Shown in pieces: positions 48,481 through 59,190 of a DNA stretch of 64,000 bases. Origin of the DNA: Helicoverpa zea (Eukaryota; Arthropoda; Insecta; Lepidoptera; Noctuidae); the NCBI RefSeq assembly GCF_022581195.2, contig NC_061474.1, forward strand, positions 930,001-994,000, read 5' to 3'. Position 1 is the stretch's first letter. Each line of letters opens with the position of its first letter. The translations under genes and the position numbers were made by a program. A model generated the notes under the pieces. The model ran no database searches. It was not told where the DNA came from and was given only the letters and a program-made list of their open reading frames with translations.

Positions 48481-48545
48481 TTAATGTTTGTTATTAATAT
48501 TATTATACATATAAACCTTTCTCTTTGATCGCTCTATCTAATAAA

Positions 48546-49107
48546 AAAAACCGGCCAAGTGCGAGTCGGACTCGTGCACGAAGGGTTCCGTAAATTACAG
48601 TTAAATCAACCTATCTCAAAAACTATAAGAGATACTTTGATCAAACCAAAAATCGTTGAAAGAGTTAATTAGCATGCATCACCTCTATTTTTTTTAGAAT
48701 TTTATACCCCGTAGTTATAAAAATAGAGGGGGGGGACATACTTTTTACGACTTTGAGAGCTGATATCTCAAAAACCGTTCACTTTAAGAAAAATGTTTTT
48801 TAGAAAACTTTATATCATTTTAAAAGACCTTTCCATTGATACCCCACACGGGTATGTACATCGAAAAAAAAAATTTCATCCCTCAGTTACATGTATGGGG
48901 GGCCCCACCCCCAATTCTTTTTTTTACTATTTAGTGTCATATTTTTGTAGCGGTTCATACAACACATATTCCCATCAAATTTCATCACTGTAGTACTTAT
49001 AGTTTCCGAGTAAATCGGCTGTGACAGACGGACAGACGGACAGACGGACAGACGGACATGACGAAACTATAAGGGTTCCGTTTTTGCCATTTTGGCTACG
49101 GAACCCT
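48546..49107 (+). mobile_element. GGTTCCG-type lepidopteran interspersed element
   Basis: Starts with the CCGGCCAAGTGCGAGTCGGA motif and GGGTTCCG. It carries a GGACAGAC-type tandem run at 49021-49060 and ends GCTACGGAACCCTAAAAA. This layout is a very common interspersed repeat in moth genomes. I cannot assign its class with certainty. Confidence 0.7.
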
Positions 49108-49420
49108 AAAAACCGCATAAAAATCGGTTTTCACTTTGTTTAAAACTATGTAGATGATACGACTGTCAAAAAAAAAAGATATTTGTAAAGTTTTTTTTTT
49201 CCAAAGCCTATATACCCTCTGTATGGTAGATAGATAAATGCACACACAAAGTTTCAACCTTTATAAAATAAAGTAGGTCTGGCGTTCGCTGGCTCTTTGA
49301 CTACTAGCTGTGGAAATGTAAACAAGTGCGTGTCACATATGCATTAAGTCTGGTTTCCCTGCTTGTAAATATTTAATACGGCTGACAAAGTTATTTGCGT
49401 CGGTACTCATCTAGAAAGTT
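48546..49420 (+). repeat. 870-bp segment, left copy of an inverted duplication
   Basis: This stretch reappears in reverse complement at 56770-57645. Matching positions sum to about 106191 along nearly the whole length, with roughly one indel and very few substitutions seen by eye. It begins at AAAAACCGGCCAAGTGCG and ends at CATCTAGAAAGTT. It comprises the GGTTCCG interspersed element (to about 49107) plus about 310 bp beyond it. The same 66-codon open frame occurs in both copies, which reflects identity and not coding. Confidence 0.9.
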
Positions 49421-51065
49421 GTTTTGCGAAATAACTGGGTTATCTTCCTTCGGGTTGTTTTTTGTTTTTGTTATGGTGTTTTGTTAGCGACTTGTTTATG
49501 TACGGTTTTTAAATTCGTGTGCACTTTTTCGGAAATGTTGCATGGGTCTCTATAAAAAATATTTGATAGTAAATCTCATGAAACATAGAAATTAATTTAT
49601 AAAACGAATTATTTTATGAGATACTTGAAAATTTTTTAATTATGATGTTTTGAAAAATATAGAATTTTGAAGTATTTTTCACATAACAACTTTATCTATC
49701 TTAAATCCTTTCCATAAAGTAATATTTCATTTCAAACGTACAAAATGCGCTATTCAAATCAAAAACTATTTTTACAACAGAAAAATACACTTTTTCAGTT
49801 CACTACTCTACAAATAAATAAAAAAGAAGCCAAGCCGGGAACCTGGCAAGCCTATTAACCCGTAAATGACGATGGTAGTAAAAAGAGTCCCTGTAAAAAA
49901 AATCAGCGTCAAATGGACAAGTAAAACTTGTAAAGTGTTCAGTGGTCTGTTGACTAATTAATCGAGTCGACTGACTAGCTTGCACCTGCAGCTGCAGTCG
50001 ACGGGTTGAGTAGTCCTGGGGGAGTATCGATTCAGTGTTTATCGATAAAATTGGTAGAAGTATCGACATTAAAAAAAAAATGGTAAAAATTTTTTTTTTC
50101 CCTGAAATGGAAAATCATCAATTTGGGCTCTGTGTTATATTGAAGTAATGCGTTTAATATGAAAAGGTTTAAATAGTTTATTTATTGGCCTTTGTAAGTC
50201 TTTATTAACAAAAGTCGGACCCCAATTAGGACAAAAATAAAAAGTAGCCCAAAGTAAATTGGGGCTCTCAACATATTGATAAACCGATGCATTTAGTAAA
50301 TATTCTACCAAAAACCAACAGAAAGACATCATAAATAATTCATTGTCACGAGCCGGTCCAATCCAGCTCAATCCAGATTTTTAATTTTGATATTCAATTT
50401 AATTTTCGTCGCGAAAATTTTAACGACAACGTCCTGTTTGTTACTTTATTTTTCGTTAAGCAATATTGTCTTTAACATTTTTTATTTAGCGCACAAAGGG
50501 TAATTAAGTTTTTTCTATAAAAAGACTTTTAATAATAAATAATAAAAAAGGCGCAATTTTTTTGCGAAATCACGACATTACTTATGAAAAATCCTGCTTA
50601 AAGATTTCAATCGGAATGGAAACGCAAAAAACTGTAGTAATTAAACATTGGAAGTATCGTGTAAGCTGCTACTAATGAGGAAGAAATTTCTTTGTCTCTG
50701 TTAAAAAAATGGAGGAAAAAAATCCTACCCTCCCGAGTTTGTATTTATATAAAAGAGGAGTATTTTTGTGAAGAGTTCGTTGAGAAATAAGAGCAAAGTA
50801 CAGTTGCTCACTTGACCTACGCTATGGTAAAGTCCACGGCAGCTTCTGGTCAATTTATTTTATATTGGAAAGTTTTTTACCAACTGTTTTTCAGTGTACA
50901 AGATTTTTATATTACAGTTGCTGAGTGTACTTTTGAATTTAAGTTTAGGTAAGGTTGTTATACAATTATCATCGATCAATGTTCGGGTATATTTAAGAGT
51001 AAATAAGTAGAGAGACAGTTGGCCATAGTGTTTTTTTTAGTAAAATTAAACAATCGTCAATTCAA

Positions 51066-51190
51066 TCAAAGGTTTTTAGTCGGTGCGTTACAGCTAAAAA
51101 CTTGATCTTTGTAATATGCGTAGTACCATTCATCTTCATACTGATTTATGAGTCCACTAAAACTATCGGTCGACTAAAAGTATGCAGTAT
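51066..51190. mobile_element. MITE scrap, GTCGGCCGATAGTT family
   Basis: GTTTTTAGTCGGTGCG at the left and AACTATCGGTCGACTAAAAGTATGCAG at the right, with CATTCATCTTCATACTGATT inside as in the 25.1 kb member. Another right-end scrap is at 58526-58560. Confidence 0.5.
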
Positions 51191-52214
51191 GCTCTTCAAA
51201 TAACGAAAATGGTTACAACAAACAAAACTCGAACAAACCGTCTTTCAATAAACAAAAAGCAATTAAAATAAAAGTAACAAAATACATGATTATGGAAGAA
51301 CAAGGAAACTTATTGGGCACGCGCCCAACAAGTTCTGGATATCAATCAATTAAACGAAAACACAAACTTACAAATTGGTATTAATGTAAACAGCACTTAT
51401 GTTTGTCTGTCTTTGTGTTTACTATGGAAGCTATTAACATAATTACGGAATTATGTAACCCGAGGGAAACTTAGGTTTTTTTTATTTATTTGACATACAG
51501 TCAAAAAATATCTCATATTGATTAGGTATCTTGTAAAACGACTGACTACAGCTGAATTTCTTTAAGACATATTTCCTAGATTAATTAGAAAAAAATGTAT
51601 ACGGATAAAGTAATTAAGATGTTAACATCCGACACAGTTCCTGTTGCTCTTTCCATTGAATTGTTTGTCACAAATGACACGTAAACGTACCTCGCAATAA
51701 CAAGGCGTTTCCACGTCACACAAGGCCATTTCTCACATCTCATCAATAACATTATCATTGTTGCAGGCACAAGACGTCCCCTGTAATCAAGATAATCATC
51801 GGCCGACATCTGATTACAATGCACTTGCGCTAATGAGTGCCCATTCGACCGTCACGCGACTGCCATGACCAACATGTAATCAATGCCACCATGAACCACA
51901 TACCCAAGAAAATGTTCGCCAAAACACATCGGTTTTGGGACAGACGAAAGTACAAAGTCGGACGATGACACAACCCGGCGACACCATCAAATAAAAATAA
52001 CGTTTTTTTGTTAAAAACAAGCTTTTAGTGTTAAATCGCTTTTTTGTGTGTACGCGACATACCGTAATCTTCATTTGCTACTTAATTTAATTTGTCAATC
52101 AGTGTCCTTTCCGTAGTTTCAAGCAATACTAGATAAGGCCTTCGAGTTTAATTGTAAATATTGTGTTCGTGCTCTATTCTCAACGTTCGGGCAAAACGGG
52201 TATTTAGTAATTTG

Positions 52215-52223
52215 TATAAAAAG
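52215..52223 (+). promoter_or_regulatory. TATA-like motif upstream of the receptor exon (weak)
   Basis: TATAAAAAG lies about 130 bases before the ATG in otherwise unique sequence. A start near 52240-52250 would give a short 5' UTR. TATA-like strings are common in AT-rich DNA. The text before the ATG (TCTAAAC then AG at 52339-52340) could equally be a branch point and acceptor, with the promoter in an upstream non-coding exon. Confidence 0.2.
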
Positions 52224-52344
52224 AGAAAATAATAGTCAACACTTCCGTTCCTATAGGCAATACGTTTTTTTAAAAGTAAATCAATTATACAGTTATTTCT
52301 ACGGGGCCAAACTTTCAATCTGTCTAAACAATAAAGTTAGTTAG

Positions 52345-52920
52345 ATGAATTTTACAAATCCGGATTGGAGAGTGACCACGATGGTGCCGAACACGACTTT
52401 GATGGCCAGGACTACTATGTCAACACATTTTAACACAACAGTCGGTCCGAATTCCACATTCTTGGTTCCGACGTACATGAGCCAAGAGGAGTTCTTTGCT
52501 CTGCAAATGACGAATGGTTCCGACGCGAACACGACTCTGTCGAACGACACGACGGTAAACCTAGTTCTAAAGACTTGGTACCCGAGCGGGTACTCGCCGG
52601 CGCATATAATAATAGCCTCAGTGGTTGTGACAGTGTTAATGATAATGGTAGTAGTGGGCAATATGCTGGTGATAATCGCTATAGTGACGGAGAAAGCCTT
52701 GAAGAACATACAAAATTGGTTCATAGCTTCTTTGGCGGTGTCAGACTTCTTCTTGGGGCTGGTGATAATGCCGTTCTCGTTGGCGAATGAGCTGATGGGG
52801 TACTGGATCTTTGGGTTCTGGTGGTGTGAGATACATTCGGCGATGGATGTGCTGTTGTGTACGGCATCTATCATGAACCTGTGCCTCATATCGCTGGACC
52901 GCTACTGGAGTATAACTCAG
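52345..52920 (+). CDS. Biogenic-amine GPCR (tyramine/octopamine receptor type), first coding exon: N-terminus to TM3
   Basis: The exon encodes 192 residues of a class A aminergic receptor. A TAG lies directly before the ATG, so 52345 is the first possible start. Residues 1-85 form an extracellular tail with seven N-glycosylation sequons (N2, 16, 30, 36, 57, 62, 67). TM1 spans about 86-113 with the GN pair (N106 = 1.50). TM2 spans about 122-147 with LAVSD (D134 = 2.50). TM3 spans about 161-185 with C161 (3.25, disulfide), the amine-binding D168 (3.32) and DRY at 185-187. The 3.32-to-3.49 spacing is exactly right for the family. The frame then reads RYWSITQ and meets CAG|GTGAGT, a strong phase-0 donor. 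TM4-7 are not seen and must lie beyond the window. Such receptors sit in the neuronal plasma membrane and signal through G proteins. NWFIASLAVSDF and ELMGYWIFG resemble insect TAR2/TyrR proteins more than TAR1; an alpha2-like octopamine receptor is the alternative. Membership of the aminergic family is very sure, the subtype less so. Confidence 0.93.
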
Positions 52921-53775
52921 GTGAGTTATTAGTTCTAAGTTTTTTTAATCTCTTTTGTAATCTAGAACTAAGTTTATACTGCTTGGTTACATTGAGCTCC
53001 ATGAAGATTTAAGACACAATTTACACAAAGAAAAAGCGAAAGAACTCCGAACTTGCTAATGCGAATACGACGCTGTAAATGTAGAAACATTCTAAAGTAT
53101 AGACAGAACTAAGTAAAAAGGACATAAATTCGAGCGACAACTTAGGACAGGCTAACATTTAGGTTGAGTCTGACCTAATTCGTCTTGCGGATTGAGTAAC
53201 TGAAATAAACTGAACGATTGACACAGAAACTTGAGAAGTGATATTGAAAAGTTGGACTTCCAATTACAGAATCGAAAAGTTAAATATAGTTTTTTTTTCC
53301 AATTCAGGAAATAGTTGGGGTTTGTGAAGTGGTTAGGTTTTTTTATTCAAGCCAGTCTGTTAAACGTTCGTTCGAAAATACGTGATTTGAGTCTGTAACA
53401 AGGTTTTATTATTTTCCGCTGCAGTTCCGGAATTTGTTAAAGGATGCTCGGAAATATTTTCAAAAATATTTTTGAACAAATATTTTTGGACAAAAGGGAG
53501 TTGCGTATACCTAGATCCATTTTTGTTATAAAATATTAAGCAGTTATTTAAAGGGTTTGAACAATTTATTCGAATTTGGGGTTTGTTTGTCGATTTTTAC
53601 TTGTAAATAAAATATGGATTACGAGCAGTTTCTTCATACATGTATTTGAAATCTTACATTTGTTTGAAGACAATTTTTGCATCTGGTATGTTATACACGT
53701 AAAACAATGATACATATTAATTGACTATTTAAACGAATATTTGAATTCAACCAGTCAGTCATTCCATACCTCGGC

Positions 53776-54062
53776 CGGGCTGCGAAATTGTTCGCGTGAG
53801 TTACCGAGGCCCTGGTACATAAAAGGCCTGCGAAGGAACATGATGGGTTTTAGTCAGTAACCGTCTTACCACAAAAACTTTTAAACGTCAGTTTATGCCT
53901 TGTCTAAAAAAATGTCAAATTATGACGTTGACATATGGTTCATTTTGCAGCCAAAATTTTATTAGACAAGCGTAAAACAGGGTTTAAAGTTTTTGTAGTA
54001 AGGCCCTAAGAGTCTGACACTTCCTCACGCTGCACCCACAGCGGGAGGGGTCATTTGATGAG
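53776..54062 (+). mobile_element. Short retroposon family copy, split by a MITE
   Basis: GGCCCTGGTACATAAAAGGCC, GGGTTTTAGTCAGTAA | AGAGTCTGACACTTCCTCAC, GCGGGAGGGGTCATTTGATG. The two halves rejoin exactly as in the 33.4 kb copy when the MITE and one TAA are removed. Confidence 0.75.
53861..54006. mobile_element. 146-bp PIF/Harbinger-like MITE with TAA target duplication
   Basis: CCGTCTTACCACAAAAACTT at the left and, in complement, GGGCCTTACTACAAAAACTT at the right. TAA occurs at 53858-53860 and 54007-54009. The host retroposon is intact on both sides, so insertion site and duplication are unambiguous. Confidence 0.85.
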
Positions 54063-55530
54063 ATCCCACCAAAAGAAAAGTCGTTTTATATTTAATTAAG
54101 TACTTATTTAACCATAAACTCCAATCTCTTCAAAAACGTTGTTATCCCACTGCAGTTACATCAAACATAAACTCAAAAACAGCTGCAACTGGAGCGCACC
54201 GATTCAGTGGCGTGTTTTTGACTTCTTGCAACGAAACTGTGACCTCAGGTGACCTGACGGTATTGGAGCGAAAACAGCCAATATCCAAGCTTCGGGGCTT
54301 GAATTATTTGTTAAGGTTGGGCCACAGACGCGGTGCAGCGAGGGGATTGGGAGAAAGTGATGCGTTAAAATCAAGTGTAGGAGAAAAGTGAATTATGTTA
54401 GTTAGCTAGATTTTCAGAAATATATAGATAAAAAGTAACCTAATTTTGGTATAATTTGAAAACTATATTACTGCTAGGCAACAAAAATACATAGTTTGCG
54501 TTTGTAATGGTAGTAGCGTATAAAATAGAGGACCTATAGTCATCATCCATGTAAAAAATAAACTGTATTGTTTTGATCGCGATTGATAATTTTCCTAATT
54601 CACTTGTAATTATGTAAGCTACAGGCTTATTATCATCAGATATCAAGGCTTGTCTTCTGTTTTCCCCATGATATACAAAGTATCCCTGTTCCCATCTTTT
54701 TGACCTCAAAATGTGAGAGAAATTGTTTACTGGTCAAAAAAATATGCCCGTTTTTATTTACCATTTTTACGCCTTGCATAATAAATAACATTAGCTACTA
54801 CTTACTACCTGTAATACATAAATAAACTTTAATACAGACCAGAGACAGTAAACTGCGCTCCTTTCTTCATACTCCTAGCAAGTGTAGCCCAGCCCTTACC
54901 CAGCTAAACCTTATAAAGCTTGTATGAAGTTGTGTAGCTCGCCCGAGGTTGAGTACTAGTTTTATAGTGTTGAACTTTTGAATATTCCTTCCTACGCTGT
55001 TGATTTTGTGAATCAAATTCATATTTGGAAGTGTTTTTCGTAAATAAATTGCAGTCGGAAGATAAGATAAGATAATTGCTTGGTATGGCGTACATGCAAT
55101 AAATAATTGGAATTGACTTTGATTTTGAAGAGATTTTAAAGCGTTTATTAGTGGGAAGCAAGAATTTTGGGATCCTGTTAGACACTAAAGATTATCTAGG
55201 ATTCTCTAGAGGACAAAAGCATTGTTGGTCGCAGCAACTAAAAACCTCCTCTTATTAGACCCCTAGTTCCTGATACTTACCCACGAGCCTCGCTGAAACA
55301 GCAGCACAAACAAATAAATAACCAAAACACAATACAGAAATGTAACACACGTCCACACTGTCCGACATTTCGGTAACAAAGTCGCGTTGTCAAATATCAA
55401 TGCAAGCCAAAATCTGTAACCGAAATCATAAATTCCGAGTCCATTTGCAAATCAATACTGTGAAGCTTGCGTCTTGTTTAACAATGAATATTTCAAACAG
55501 CTTTGCCTATCGGCAAATTTCAATAGCGAC

Positions 55531-55572
55531 AAACCGGCCAACCGGCGTGTACCGGTTTGCACTGGTTACCGG
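55531..55572. promoter_or_regulatory. Cluster of four ACCGG/CCGGT sites (Grainyhead-like)
   Basis: AAACCGG (55531), AACCGG (55540), ACCGGTTT (55551) and CTGGTTACCGG (55562) fall within 42 bp of otherwise AT-rich intron. They resemble AACYGGTT-type Grainyhead/CP2 sites. Possible intronic enhancer; function is inferred from motif look only. Confidence 0.3.
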
Positions 55573-56333
55573 CGGTTCGAACTAACTACAGCCGGAGAAC
55601 ATCGGATTATACTGCTGCGAAGTGGAATAAGGCTGTAGTTTGTGCTTATTTGTGCGTGAATTTTGTCCATAGTTAAGATTTGTCCTTTACAAAGTTCGGT
55701 TTGTGTAACAATAGTTGTTAACTGTTAAGTGATTTAGTTTGTGGCTGCAGTGTTTGAGATTTAGTGAGGGGTCAAAGATTTTGGGTAGATTTTGGTTATG
55801 GTTTGCGCTTCGATTGGTTTGTTTGGATACGGTGATTTTCGTGTTTGAAGGAAATTGATCGTGAGAAGTATTGTTGCTAATGTTTCTTTTAATGGATTTA
55901 ATCAGTACGTCCATGATTTGATCTTTCTCCTGATGGTTGTTATGATACAAGCCAGCAAAATACTTTTAATGTTTACTTTTCTGTCCGTAGATAAATCCTT
56001 AAATGCTAAAAATGTAATGTCAACATTACAAAAGTTTCCATAATTAAAAATAAACTTTTTACAAAGAGTGAATTTATAGCCATCTGGAAACCCGTTCATT
56101 CATAAAAATACGTAAGTAAAATTAACAAAAGCCTTTTAAAATAAAATAAATTTTAAATCCATTGATGAATACAACCATATGTTACCTGAGGCTTTTATTT
56201 GAAAGTACTTTCATTGAACATACATTCATTTGAATGTTCGGGGTGAAAAAATACATTCGTAGGCGAAGGAAGTACTTACACATAATGAGTAGTAAGGTTT
56301 AAGTTGAGGTAGTCCTATTGTTTTATTCTTTAC

Positions 56334-56731
56334 TAGCCGTTCCCCGCGGTATTACCCGCGCCCGGTGTATTTTTTGCCGCTCTGGTACATGGTGAGCAGT
56401 AGCGTCTACCTACACTTGGTATTGGTATACTCATATAAGTTATGCTACCCTGGTACATGGTGAGCAGTTGCATCGAAATTTCGTTATTGGTATACTTTAC
56501 TAAGGTGAATTATGCTGTCCTAGTACTTTACTTTTGTGGTTCTGCGGCATTCCGTAAATTGGTTTTTGTCTAATCACTCCCGTCCCGGGAATCTTACTCG
56601 CAATTTTTTTTCCTTATTTGCTCACTTTAGACCTACCCTGGACTACGACAAACATTTTAAAACTAAAATCAGCTCAATCAGCCCAGCCGTTCTCGAGTTT
56701 TAGCGAGACTAACGAACAGCAATTCATTTTT
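56334..56731 (-). mobile_element. Helitron/LINE-like fragment with an internal 64-bp tandem repeat
   Basis: Starts ACTAGCCGTTCCCCGCGGTA, ends near CAGCCCAGCCGTTCTCGAGTTTTAGCGAG. CTGGTACATGGTGAGCAG occurs at about 56385 and 56449 with similar following sequence, making a degenerate tandem pair. Confidence 0.5.
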
Positions 56732-56768
56732 AGGGTTCCGTAGCCAAAATGGCAAAAACGGACGGACG
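56732..56768 (-). mobile_element. Stub of a GGTTCCG element terminus
   Basis: Contains the terminal AGGGTTCCGTAGCCAAAATG part followed by an ACGG run, then the boundary of the 870-bp duplicate. It may mark a recombination or nested-insertion junction. Confidence 0.5.
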
Positions 56769-56769
56769 G

Positions 56770-57645
56770 AACTTTCTAGATGAGTACCGACGCAAATAAC
56801 TTTGTCAGCCGTATTAAATATTTACAAGCAGGGAAACCAGACTTAATGCATATGTGACACGCACTTGTTTACGTTTCCACAGCTAGTAGTCAAAGAGCCA
56901 GCGAACGCCAGACCTACTTTATTTTATAAAGGTTGAAACTTTGTGTGTGCATTTATCTATCTACCATACAGAGGGTATATAGGCTTTGGAAAAAAAAAAC
57001 TTTACAAATATCTTTTTTTTTTTGACAGTCGTATCATCTACATAGTTTTAAACAAAGTGAAAACCGATTTTTATGCGGTTTTTAGGGTTCCGTAGCCAAA
57101 ATGGCAAAAACGGAACCCTTATAGTTTCGTCATGTCCGTCTGTCCGTCTGTCCGTCTGTCCGTCTGTCACAGCCGATTTACTCGGAAACTATAAGTACTA
57201 CAGTGATGAAATTTGATGGGAATATGTGTTGTATGAACCGCTACAAAAATATGACACTAAATAGTAAAAAAAAGAATTGGGGGTGGGGCCCCCCATACAT
57301 GTAACTGAGGGATGAAACTTTTTTTTTCGATGTACATACCCGTGTGGGGTATCAATGGAAAGGTCTTTTAAAATGATATAAAGTTTTCTAAAAAACATTT
57401 TTCTTAAAGTGAACGGTTTTTGAGATATCAGCTCTCAAAGTCGTAAAAAGTATGTCCCCCCCCTCTATTTTTATAACTACGGGGTATAAAATTCTAAAAA
57501 AAATAGAGGTGATGCATGCTAATTAACTCTTTCAACGATTTTTGGTTTGATCAAAGTATCTCTTATAGTTTTTGAGATAGGTTGATTTAACTGTAATTTA
57601 CGGAACCCTTCGTGCACGAGTCCGACTCGCACTTGGCCGGTTTTT
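56770..57645 (-). repeat. 870-bp segment, right copy of the inverted duplication
   Basis: Reverse-complement partner of 48546-49420. Its left edge abuts a 37-bp stub of the same element's terminus (56732-56768, AGGGTTCCGTAGCC...) and a short ACGG run. Beyond 57645 the sequence is a TA run and no longer matches the first copy. The pair encloses about 7.3 kb containing the receptor exon. Confidence 0.9.
57084..57645 (-). mobile_element. GGTTCCG-type element, second copy
   Basis: Reverse orientation, nearly identical to the 48.5 kb copy, with the GTCCGTCT-type tandem run at about 57131-57170. Confidence 0.7.
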
Positions 57646-57716
57646 ATATATATATATTTGTTTTATAAAGAGGTCATGGTTATTCGTTACTGTATTGTGT
57701 TTTTATAAACTGTAAC

Positions 57717-58345
57717 AAAGGAGATTGGGCAAGAATGTATGAAGTTTGGTCCAAATGTCCACCACGAACGAGACCTATATAATTAAATAGTCCACTTAAT
57801 TTAGAGTAACTTTTACTAAGAAAGTAAAAAAAAAACAATGCCAAAAAAAAGTTATAGCCAAAAATGTATTCTTAATTTTCGGTAGTTTTTGTATGTTATC
57901 ATTATTATTTTTTATTTTATTCCACTTCCATTTCCGCACTTTATCTAAAACTAAGATGAGTAAGACACATTTGCATATAAACAGCCCATATTTTTTTGCC
58001 CGATGGATGGCGAATCACTAACCAATTGAGGCGCCAGAAGTGCTTGAATATACTCAGCGGTGCCTGGATCTAAGAAAGTTCGATGTAACTGACGGTGTCT
58101 TCTCTCTAATAATGAACAATTCTATTTTTTCAGAAAGTATGAAAATCGAACATCACGAAAAGTACTTGAAAAAATGAAATTGATAAAATCTATGCAATGA
58201 GTTTTTTGATTTTGCTATAACTTTTTTCTGGCATTATATTTTTTTTTACTTTCATAACAAAAAATGTTCTATATTTAACGGGCTATCTAGCCATATAGGT
58301 CTCGTTCGTGGTGGACATTTGGACCGGAATCGCCCATTGTCCTTT
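57717..58345. mobile_element. 630-bp foldback MITE with long TIRs
   Basis: AAAGGAGATTGGGC at the left and its near-complement at the right lead into a perfect 33-bp shared block (GGTCCAAATGTCCACCACGA to GAGACCTATAT). A weaker match continues to about 130-150 bp (GAAAGTAAAAAAAAA, AAAAAAGTTATAGC). The interior is non-coding. Confidence 0.75.
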
Positions 58346-59032
58346 AATAGATTAATTTGTTGTTCAGTTATACCCCAACTTTTGTATTTATTTATATACA
58401 TTACTGTAGTAAATATCTGTATACAAACTAACAATCTAAAAAATAAAATAAATAAGGTTGATGAATTACATTGAACCTAGCTTTCGCAACTTTCTTAAAA
58501 GTTTGTAATGTGAATACAATCACTTGATCAAACTATCGGCCGACTAAAAGTTTTCAGTACTTATACGAATTGGAAATCTATAGAAACAGATGTAACTAAT
58601 AAAATTTCACCAATTTTAAACCAATTAAAAAGTGATTTGGTTATCATAAATAAAAACGACAAAATCTAAAAAAATAGACGAGTAGAGTCAGCAAAATATA
58701 TATTCATTCGTTTTGATAAATCAATGCTAACACTTTTTATTTTTGATTGAAACTGTGAAAAGCTTTGAAAATCAGTTCTGATGTATTGGAAATGAATTTA
58801 TCAATTTGATAACTGTGTATTTTTTTTTAGTTTTTTATTTCACTTGTGAAGATACATAGAATATGTGATATTTATTTTTTATCTATGTTTTATTCATATT
58901 TTGCTATTTCTCTCGGTTCTCTTCATCTACTATTTTAGGTCATCACTGTATTTTGGGCCAATTTATTCAGTTGGTGCAAATCACACATTGTATCTTATCT
59001 ACACTTATCTTTTGTAAAGATCAAGAGTTTGT

Positions 59033-59190
59033 ATATTTGTTTGCTGGCTTAAACGCTCTAATCACAGGAACTACTGCACCGATGTGAAAAATTCTTTCAG
59101 TGTTAGATAGCTCACTTATAAATCAGACTTCTGATGAATACTTTTATCCGTAGTTCCAACGGCACGCATTTAAAACCGCTAGTGAAAGCT
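59033..59190 (+). mobile_element. Helitron-like fragment
   Basis: CACAGGAACTACTGCACCGA, TTCTTTCAGTGTTAGATAGC, TATAAATCAGACTTC, ACCGCTAGTGAAAGCTAGT end. Confidence 0.55.

Larger units (their letters stand above)
48150..49301. repeat. Inverted repeat pair of about 65 bp (48150-48215 and 49236-49301)
   Basis: AAAGAGCCAGCGA..CGCCAGACCTAC at 48150 returns in reverse complement at 49301 with about five or six mismatches over 65 bp, ending at TTTGTGTGTGCAT. The arms enclose a conserved short repeat (48285-48480) and the GGTTCCG element. It could be a TIR transposon carrying insertions, or two copies of a small repeat in opposite orientation. Confidence 0.55.
49421..52344. other. Upstream region of the receptor exon, mostly unique sequence
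   Basis: Apart from a small MITE-like piece at 51066-51190, I see no repeat here. The part from 51600 to 52070 is less AT-rich than its surroundings. It is a reasonable place for 5' UTR or regulatory sequence. TATCGAT-type motifs occur near 50025-50065. No coding segment is supported; ORFs here have arbitrary composition. Confidence 0.4.

Noticed and set aside
48793..48993. 66-codon ORF conserved identically at 57198-57398
   Set aside because: Identity is explained by the 870-bp inverted duplication; the sequence lies in a non-coding interspersed repeat with homopolymer runs.
49021..49060. GGACAGAC tandem run as a CRISPR-like or satellite array
   Set aside because: Short perfect tandem without spacers, an internal part of the interspersed element and present in its second copy.
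52575..52790. 71-codon ORF in another plus frame
   Set aside because: Overlaps the receptor exon in a wrong frame; shadow.
52341..52889. 182-codon ORF on the minus strand
   Set aside because: Antisense shadow of the receptor exon; no motif of its own.
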